Assembly: GCA_943913655.1 (NCBI GenBank)
Contig: CALTZA010000016.1
Span: 1-21,239, forward strand
Length of the DNA: 21,239 nucleotides
Origin: an uncultured Francisella sp.
GTDB taxonomy: Bacteria; Pseudomonadota; Gammaproteobacteria; Burkholderiales; Neisseriaceae
Reading direction: 5' to 3'
Shown here in pieces: positions 15,451 through 21,239 of this stretch. The notes below the pieces were generated by a model. The model ran no database searches, was not told where the DNA came from, and was given only the letters and a program-made list of their open reading frames with translations. Every line of letters begins with the position of its first letter. Positions within the stretch are counted from its first letter, which is position 1. The position numbers and the translations under genes are program-made.

Positions 15451-15840
15451 ATGAAAAAAATGAAAAATCTGTTTTTACTTTTTTTGTGTATACCTGCTTG
15501 GATAGCTGCTTCTTCACATAGATTGGAATATAAGTATGATGACATAGATAAAGAATGCGTGGATAGGGCTGGGACTCGTATTGATTTGCAAGGTGTATGT
15601 ATGCAAGATGCTATTGAGAGAATGAAGCAAAAGATCATCAAGAGTGGAAAGATGACTAAAGCACAACTTCATCGATATCTTGAACCCTATCAAAAGCGGT
15701 GCACTAAGAAAATAACTAAAGAAATGGTTGACACAAAGATGATCGACAGCAGAGATTTTGACGCATACGGTAAGTCTTACGTATATGATTGCTTAGTAGA
15801 TGATGTTTATACGCTTTATCGTAAGTTAGGATTTAAATGA
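15451..15840 (+). CDS. Small secreted Cys-containing protein (unit 2)
   Basis: Protein identical to 4616-5005: signal peptide and four mature Cys. Confidence 0.6.
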   Translation: MKKMKNLFLLFLCIPAWIAASSHRLEYKYDDIDKECVDRAGTRIDLQGVCMQDAIERMKQKIIKSGKMTKAQLHRYLEPYQKRCTKKITKEMVDTKMIDSRDFDAYGKSYVYDCLVDDVYTLYRKLGFK

Positions 15841-15854
15841 ACAGTTGCTATTAG

Positions 15855-16082
15855 CTTACTGGCGGTATTACCTCTATTCACGCTAACTCGGCACCGGATG
15901 TTCTCAACCGAATTGCTACCTTAGCGAAAGAATCAAAAACCGTAAGAAGAAACCTAGATTTTGATTTTTTATTGAACGCGGTCAAAGCAACAATAATCGA
16001 TGTCATTCTCTTCTTTAAAAAAACTTATAAAGAGATCTATTATAACCCTTATCAAACCAAGCGGGCTAAACAAGGGTTTTAA
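15855..16082 (+). pseudogene. Second VirB6/TrbL tail (unit 2)
   Basis: Same remnant as 5020-5247. Confidence 0.6.
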
Positions 16083-16091
16083 TCTTATTAA

Positions 16092-16382
16092 CTATTTGTT
16101 AACAATACGAACGGGATAAGCAAACATACTCAAAATAAACGTAAATATATAAAATATAATATACAAAGTTAGAAGCGGCAATACTGCTGTTATAAAAATA
16201 ATGGTCCCCCCCACAAGATAAACATTATAAATAAATATTTTAGAAGCCTCCCAACCCGATTCCTTAAGTGTTACAAAAAAGCTATCGTATTCAGACCAAT
16301 TTTCTATTCGGTCTCGTAGTAGTGCCAGTGCAGGAAAAGTGGCAGCTAAAACAAGTAACCATATCAAAAACATACTAACCAT
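16092..16382 (-). CDS. Small two-segment membrane protein (unit 2)
   Basis: Protein identical to 5257-5547, same AGGAGA ribosome site. Confidence 0.6.
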   Translation of the reverse strand: MVSMFLIWLLVLAATFPALALLRDRIENWSEYDSFFVTLKESGWEASKIFIYNVYLVGGTIIFITAVLPLLTLYIIFYIFTFILSMFAYPVRIVNK

Positions 16383-16449
16383 ATTATCTCTCCTAATTAA
16401 GATACCTTACACTTCTTTCCTTTTGAAACTTTCTTTAAATGACTTAAAA

Positions 16450-16764
16450 CTACGGAAAGTAATGATGTAAGATAGGTGATAAGATAGTCCCTGCAGCTGC
16501 TATAGCAGCAATGACAAGAGCAATTAGTGGATAATATCGCGTATCTTTGTTTAGCTTTTCTCTTTCCGCATCATACTTAGCAATACGTGCTTCACTTTCT
16601 TTCTGTAATCGCTGATTTTCGAGTTTCTGCTCTTCCCGTTCTTTCTCCCAGCGAGCTCTAGTTTCTTCCCACTGTTTATCAGCACGTTTGCTATCTTCTC
16701 GCATTTTTTCTATAGTGGCCAAACTCTCAGCAATCATTTGATCTATATTTCTAATCTGAGCCAT
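16450..16764 (-). CDS. Coiled-coil, membrane-anchored protein (unit 2)
   Basis: Protein identical to 5615-5929. The ATG at 16764 behind GAGGAA is preferred over the GTG at 16800. Confidence 0.65.
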   Translation of the reverse strand: MAQIRNIDQMIAESLATIEKMREDSKRADKQWEETRARWEKEREEQKLENQRLQKESEARIAKYDAEREKLNKDTRYYPLIALVIAAIAAAGTILSPILHHYFP

Positions 16765-16819
16765 TTTTAATTCCTCATCTAAATTCAAGTTAGTTTTCAC
16801 AGTTAGTTACTTTAAATAG

Positions 16820-17362
16820 TTATAAGTAGTTATAAACTGTTTTACGACAGATATTGAACTGATCTGCAATTTCAGATACTGGCACTTTTTTGCTATGGTA
16901 AAGTGCTTTAAGCATTTTTACTTCTTGTTTATTCAATTTAAAACGTGCACCACCGACTCGTCCCCTAGCCCTCGCAGCTTTTAGACCGGCTAATGATCGT
17001 TCCCTAATTAGATTCCTTTCAAATTCAGCTAAAGCAGTGAACAAATGAAATATTAGTCGACCCGAACTAGAAGTTGTTTCTATTTTTTCATGAAGCGAAA
17101 TAAACTGAACACCTTGTTGCTCAAATTCTTCTACCACCGAAATTAGGTCTTTTAAATTACGTCCCAGTCTATCTAGACGAACCACAACAACGATATCACC
17201 ACTCCTAACATGCGCTTTTAGAGCAGCTAGCCCGGGGCGTTCAGATTTAGCTCCACTAACGATATCAGTAAAGATTTTCTCGCAGCCGTTTTCTTTTAAT
17301 TCATCTACCTGGGGATCAAGACTCTGATCTAAAGTAGATACTCGAGCATAGCCTATTTTCAT
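16820..17362 (-). CDS. Serine recombinase (unit 2)
   Basis: Protein identical to 5985-6527, including Ser9. With two identical site regions in direct orientation (6611 and 17446), an active resolvase would be expected to split this dimer. The dimer's persistence, if real, would argue that the enzyme is inactive, is an invertase, or acts elsewhere. Confidence 0.9.
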   Translation of the reverse strand: MKIGYARVSTLDQSLDPQVDELKENGCEKIFTDIVSGAKSERPGLAALKAHVRSGDIVVVVRLDRLGRNLKDLISVVEEFEQQGVQFISLHEKIETTSSSGRLIFHLFTALAEFERNLIRERSLAGLKAARARGRVGGARFKLNKQEVKMLKALYHSKKVPVSEIADQFNICRKTVYNYL

Positions 17363-17395
17363 CTCTATTCCATTACATATTCTTACACTTTGTCT

Positions 17396-17424
17396 ACTAT
17401 ACAACTTATTACACAAAAAGTCAA
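17396..17424 (-). promoter_or_regulatory. Recombinase promoter (unit 2)
   Basis: Same TTGACT, 17 bases, TATAGT arrangement as 6561-6589. Confidence 0.75.
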
Positions 17425-17445
17425 TTGTTTTTTAAGATTCAAATC

Positions 17446-17497
17446 TATATTCATTACTGTATAACAAACACGTGTTTGTTATACAGTAATGAATATA
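17446..17497. repeat. Perfect 52-bp palindrome (unit 2)
   Basis: Same palindrome as 6611-6662. Confidence 0.7.
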
Positions 17498-17663
17498 TGT
17501 ATGAATATGGATTTGAATTGGCTAGACGAGCAATTTTTTACACAATAGCTCGTATAGTGAACAAAGTGTAAGCATGTGTAGAGAATTAGCGATGAGAGAT
17601 TGAACATCCATTCCAACTCAGAACCTTGATTTTTAAGTGGATGAATTGAGAGAAGATATCTGA

Positions 17664-17732
17664 AATTTTTCTTCAACCAGAACGATAGTTAGCTATCTCT
17701 ATCTCTCAGCTGAGATCTGTGCGTACTGTATT
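17664..17732 (-). repeat. Inverted repeat A, right arm (unit 2)
   Basis: Same as 6829-6897. The rest of 17498-17981 has no supported gene. Confidence 0.8.
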
Positions 17733-17981
17733 GTTTAACTACGGCCGTAGATTCAATTGCGAACTTGTTGAGCAAATCTAAAATCTTCTTCAAAGTTTCA
17801 ATCAGGAATCGAGTTAGATGAATTGAGATAAGCTGAAATGAGATTCCCCGATCGAGATATTATTAAACTACGTCAACAGGGAAATACTATTGCCGAGACT
17901 GCAAGTCGGGTCTGGGCAAAATGTGATAAACGTGATAAAACAGAAACAGTACCCCATCTATTTTTTCATATTTACTTGGTT

Positions 17982-18353
17982 TTCGAGACAGCTGATTATA
18001 AATCTTTTAGTTCTCACTTTCTCTCTTTTAAGTTAGAAAATTGAACGTATTTTTGTCTCAGCTTATAGGTAACAAGTTATGTTGTAATAATAGCTTCACT
18101 TTTCATAAAAATTTGCCAAAAACACTACGGTATAGCGTGATAGTATAGGGATTGTTTCTCCGTCATAAAGTTTTTAAATGCGGGATAGGCAAACATCTTA
18201 TGTTTGCGACACGGAAATGTCTGTTTTTAAGAAAGTATTTAAATTCAATAAATTATAGAGGTGACATCAGAAGATTGTGACACGTATTAGAATGTTTTGT
18301 GACATGAGATCATATGTTTTTCTCACAAGATAGAATGTTTTGACACATATGAT
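17982..18353 (-). repeat. Inverted repeat B, right arm (unit 2)
   Basis: Same as 7147-7518, including the extra segment. Confidence 0.85.
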
Positions 18354-18385
18354 CTGATATTTGCTACTATACATCATATATAAAT

Positions 18386-18549
18386 CACATAGTTCGAATA
18401 TTATGTGTAATAACATTCTATGTATGAGATACTTATTTTAATCAATAGCTTATAAAAAACATTCGATGAATAGTGACATATATTAGAATATTATGTATAC
18501 AGATATATGATGTATGAGATACCTAGTATAATCAATAACATATGAAAAC
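18386..18549. repeat. 90-bp-period repeats (unit 2)
   Basis: Same pair as 7551-7714, in AT-rich gene-free DNA. Confidence 0.65.
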
Positions 18550-18662
18550 TGATAGAATTATATAATTGCAAAAATTTTTGCTAATTTTAAAAAAATACAC
18601 AGTAAGTTTCGTTTCATTTTTCTAGCCCACGATTTTTAGATTTTACTTCTGTCATTTCTGCT

Positions 18663-18842
18663 TTAATAATACTGAGGTTGAATATAAAAAGTTTTTCCAG
18701 AGCCGGGCAAACCGCCTAAGATGAAAGCCTACGGTTGATCTTGGGTTGAAATATTTACATAGTTTGTTTTTTTCAATATCTCTTCTACTTTTTCTTTAAC
18801 TTCCTTTCTCGAAAATGAGAAAGTGCTTGCACTAACTTGCAT
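18663..18842 (-). pseudogene. Truncated zeta toxin (unit 2)
   Basis: Same nonsense codon and truncation as 7828-8007, so neither unit can make a working zeta toxin. Confidence 0.8.
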
Positions 18843-19059
18843 ATTTTAATTTTAATTCACGCAGGGTTTTTGCTTCTTCTTCCCAATCGAGTTCATCTAG
18901 TTTCGCCTCTCTATACTTAAAGAGCAAACTAGTTACTAATTTATCATCTTCAACATAATCTTTACTTTTTTTTGTTTCTTCAGAGACCCGCATTAATGTT
19001 GCTATAATATCCCAAATATATTCATTTAAAACTTCCCATTGCATTACTGTTACCATCAT
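18832..19059 (-). CDS. Epsilon-like antitoxin (unit 2)
   Basis: Protein identical to 7997-8224. Confidence 0.6.
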   Translation of the reverse strand: MMVTVMQWEVLNEYIWDIIATLMRVSEETKKSKDYVEDDKLVTSLLFKYREAKLDELDWEEEAKTLRELKLKYAS

Positions 19060-19075
19060 CTACTCCTTTCATTGT

Positions 19076-19201
19076 TCATTTTTCTTGACAGGTAAAGCTA
19101 AATAATTGTAGACCGTTTCCGCCGGTCCTGCCTCTAGAGCGGGCTGCTTTTAAGCCAGCTAAAGATCGTTCTCTAATCAAATTCCTTTCAAACTCGGCTA
19201 A
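19076..19201 (-). pseudogene. Serine recombinase fragment (unit 2)
   Basis: Same remnant as 8241-8366. Confidence 0.85.
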
Positions 19202-19269
19202 CTTTTATACTCCCTCCTCTCAGTACTCCCTAATGCCTAGTGCTAATGTAGGATAGCATTCGAGATGCT

Positions 19270-19304
19270 GAATAAATTATTTTTTACAAAAAAATAATTT
19301 GTTC
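19270..19304 (-). terminator. AT-rich hairpin downstream of repA (unit 2)
   Basis: Same as 8435-8469. Confidence 0.55.
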
Positions 19305-19331
19305 TTCCTACGGAGTTCTGTTTATGGAGTT

Positions 19332-20894
19332 TTATTTATTTTCTAGAATCTTCCAAAGGTAACCAGCAGGGTTATCAGCTACACTGAAATTAAAATCTAC
19401 TTTTTCTTTAATTACATCAAGCAATAAAACGGGACCAAATTCTTTGATGTAGTTGAATAATTTTTTCTCAGTCAATATATTCGCTTTGAAAATTGCTTCT
19501 TTCTTATCGGGATAACGTTTATCTATTTCTTTGAGAACATATCTAACCTGCTTTTTTATTTCCTTTATTTCAGCACTATTCGCTTTCTTTACTTTAACAG
19601 TGCTTTTTAAGAGTTTCGCTTCTTGATTAGCAGTATTAGCAGTAAACTTTTGCGCAATTTTACTAAATGCAGTAAGTCCTTTTTCACTTTCACTTTCTGT
19701 TTTATTTTCATTAATACTACTGGTATCGCTTTCTTTCCAACGTAAAGTAAACCAGATTTGGTCTTCTACGCAGTGAATTAAAAATTCAGAAAAAGGCTGT
19801 GTTTCTTGCATTTTCTTTATTTTAGCCATGAGATCTTTGGAATCGCTATCCTGCAGTTCTAGATGTTTTAAAAAATATTTTGTTGTAAATATGGTATTAA
19901 ACAGCCTGTTCATCTTCTGATTAATTTTAGCGATCTCGTAAATTTTTCTTTCGATAAACTTATCTTGTGATTTACTTCTAAGTTCCTTACTTTTCATTCT
20001 GCTTTTAACTTGACTTTTATCAGCGTCATTTTGCTTTTGCTCGCGTAGGGTGAATCGCACTTTATCTTCTTCTCGATCATAGTGAATCAAAAAATCAGGC
20101 AAAGGTTGACTCTCGCATAATTTATTAATTCTAAATTTAAAATCGCGAAGGTTATTTGAAGACCCAACTTTCTTTGCAAAATAATCTAGAGCAAATTCAG
20201 TATTTTGTGAACCATAGCAATGAATTTTTGCGAGTTGATAGAGCCTCTTTTCAAAAGGTTTTAACTCTAGATACTTTGGATTAATTGTTGCTATTCTTTT
20301 TGATACAACTTCGGTGTACAGCCACTCCGGTAATACTACTTCGACCCTGATAATTTTTCCAGTTTTCTTATCTTTAACATACCCGTAGCTATCTATAAGG
20401 CCCAGTCCTGCACCTACTTCCCAGGTCTCTATTGTCTTATTAGTTTCTAGTCTGGTTGATGATAATCTCTGTAGACTATTGATTATCTGTTGATAATTTG
20501 TACCTGTCGGTTTGCGGTTAGTTTTCTTAAGATAATCATAGCCTGTAAACACAATACGCCTAGTTAGAGTTTTTTCTTCGTAAATTAGCTGCATCATCTT
20601 CGTTATACAGTATAACCACAGGTCAGCATCTTGTATTGTTGCACGACCGAGATTTGTATTGCGTATTGTAATTGTAATACCGCTTCTACTTGTAAATTTA
20701 TATTCCAGCGTTTTTTTATCTAGTTTTAATGAAAACAGTGGATACTCTAGAGCGAATAAGCTAAATTGATAATTTTTATGAATAATCACATCGTTCACGT
20801 CAGTCAGTGCAATTTTTTCTATCTCTTGTTTCTTTTCTTTATCGTTATCGGTAATTTCTTCAATAATAACGTCTGATACAGTATAATTCTTCAC
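19332..20894 (-). CDS. repA: Plasmid replication initiator RepA, variant 2
   Basis: 520 residues, same domain plan as the initiator at 8497-10059 but with 12 substitutions: V10I, N124K, G126N, T129P, A130T, S132T, D133N, E139N, S162A, V182I, I196V, I203T. Seven fall within 16 residues (124-139) of the first winged-helix region. At DNA level the patch of about 270 bases (20270-20540) also has many silent changes, so it looks imported by recombination rather than mutated in place. Residues 204-520 are identical in the two proteins. Its own iterons (21141-21228) differ from those of unit 1, consistent with a changed DNA-binding preference; that link is inference. Confidence 0.9.
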   Translation of the reverse strand: MKNYTVSDVIIEEITDNDKEKKQEIEKIALTDVNDVIIHKNYQFSLFALEYPLFSLKLDKKTLEYKFTSRSGITITIRNTNLGRATIQDADLWLYCITKMMQLIYEEKTLTRRIVFTGYDYLKKTNRKPTGTNYQQIINSLQRLSSTRLETNKTIETWEVGAGLGLIDSYGYVKDKKTGKIIRVEVVLPEWLYTEVVSKRIATINPKYLELKPFEKRLYQLAKIHCYGSQNTEFALDYFAKKVGSSNNLRDFKFRINKLCESQPLPDFLIHYDREEDKVRFTLREQKQNDADKSQVKSRMKSKELRSKSQDKFIERKIYEIAKINQKMNRLFNTIFTTKYFLKHLELQDSDSKDLMAKIKKMQETQPFSEFLIHCVEDQIWFTLRWKESDTSSINENKTESESEKGLTAFSKIAQKFTANTANQEAKLLKSTVKVKKANSAEIKEIKKQVRYVLKEIDKRYPDKKEAIFKANILTEKKLFNYIKEFGPVLLLDVIKEKVDFNFSVADNPAGYLWKILENK

Positions 20895-20931
20895 AGCTTA
20901 ATTCCTTTCTAGTGCAAAGGGTTCAAGTCAG

Positions 20932-20964
20932 AGTCTAGAAAAATATTGGGTATTTTTTTAGACT
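20932..20964 (-). promoter_or_regulatory. repA leader hairpin (unit 2 variant)
   Basis: Stem AGTCTAGAAAAATA / TATTTTTTTAGACT around TTGGG. Relative to 10097-10130 the loop is changed and one G-C pair becomes G-U, with pairing kept. Confidence 0.6.
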
Positions 20965-20980
20965 CCCCCCAAAACGGGGG
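20965..20980. other. G-C hairpin without T-run
   Basis: CCCCCC-AAAAC-GGGGG. It matches the terminator hairpin at 10131-10146, but the following bases are ATCTCATTTC instead of TCTTTTTT, so + strand termination should be weaker here. Confidence 0.6.
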
Positions 20981-21008
20981 ATCTCATTTCAGCTCATCTC
21001 AATTCATC
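20981..21008 (-). repeat. 28-base segment shared with 6982-7009
   Basis: Reverse complement matches 6982-7009 (and 17817-17844) with one mismatch. The core word is GATGAATTGAGAT followed by AGCTGAAATGAGAT. It sits exactly where unit 1 has the T-run and adjoining bases of its terminator. Confidence 0.8.
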
Positions 21009-21140
21009 GTACTCCTATTGTATCTAAAAGTCTATAAAATCAAACGTTTACGCAAACGAGTTTTCTTATTTAATTTATAAATAATTGATTTATAAGGAAA
21101 AAACGATAGTTGTTAATGATTTCTGTTAATAACTTTACTT

Positions 21141-21228
21141 ACTATCGTCATACTATCGACACACTATCGTCATACTATCGACAAACTATCGTCATACTAT
21201 CGACAAACTATCGTCATACTATCGACAC
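21141..21228. repeat. Origin iterons, unit 2 (subtype GTCATACTAT)
   Basis: Four uninterrupted 22-bp repeats at 21141, 21163, 21185 and 21207: ACTATCGT, CATACTAT, then CGACAA or CGACAC. The outer bases equal those of unit 1 array II; the central eight differ at five positions. Only one array is visible, where unit 1 has two. An ATAATTGATTTATAA block precedes it (about 21080). Confidence 0.95.
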
Positions 21229-21239
21229 TTGAAATCAAC

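Larger units (their letters stand above)
10836..21239. repeat. Plasmid unit 2 of a tandem pair
   Basis: Second copy of the plasmid, 10404 bases within the window. It matches unit 1 through 20269. It then differs in the middle of repA (roughly 20270-20540), at scattered bases up to about 20870, and strongly in the leader and iterons (20905-21239). The mosaic pattern of a dense patch, a nearly identical stretch and a divergent origin suggests recombination between sister plasmids rather than even drift. Confidence 0.9.

Overview
The window holds two nearly complete copies, in the same orientation, of an AT-rich plasmid of about 10.4-10.8 kb. Unit 1 is 1-10835 and unit 2 is 10836-21239. Bases 1-9434 and 10836-20269 appear identical: all encoded proteins match and every stretch I compared agrees. 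The units differ in one patch of the replication-initiator gene, its leader and the origin iterons. This is either a true dimer or cointegrate of two sister plasmids, or an assembly join of two plasmids sharing one cell. The replication protein is of the proteobacterial RPA / Rep_3 type. There are also decayed type IV secretion genes, a serine resolvase and an epsilon-zeta toxin-antitoxin relic. The host is therefore probably an AT-rich proteobacterium, possibly an intracellular gammaproteobacterium, but the sequence does not name it.

Layout of each unit (unit 1 coordinates; add 10835 for unit 2). 1-1060: no gene; inverted-repeat arm A, three copies of an 18-bp repeat and a strong hairpin terminator. 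1246-1500: inverted-repeat arm B. 1587-2096 (-): DUF805 membrane protein. 2274-2571: inverted copy of the 3' end of repA with its hairpin. 2804-5247 (+): remains of a conjugation-type secretion operon. These are a truncated, frameshifted VirB6/TrbL; an intact small lipoprotein; a broken VirB5; a broken muramidase-like gene; an intact secreted Cys-containing protein; and a second VirB6 tail. 5257-6527 (-): a three-gene cluster of serine recombinase, coiled-coil membrane-anchored protein and small membrane protein, with a good promoter and a perfect 52-bp palindrome upstream. 6663-7800: repeat arms A' and B' and a 90-bp-period repeat. 7828-8366 (-): broken zeta toxin, intact epsilon-like antitoxin, resolvase fragment. 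8497-10059 (-): repA. 10097-10835: leader hairpins, two iteron arrays and AT-rich DNA.

The main point of interest is co-divergence of initiator and origin. The two RepA proteins differ at 12 of 520 residues, 7 of them within residues 124-139 of the first winged-helix region. Their 22-bp iterons share both ends but differ in the middle. RepA also appears to carry a duplicated second winged-helix domain. The rest of the plasmid is largely decayed: conjugation and toxin genes are broken, while the antitoxin, the recombinase cluster and several small membrane or secreted proteins remain open.
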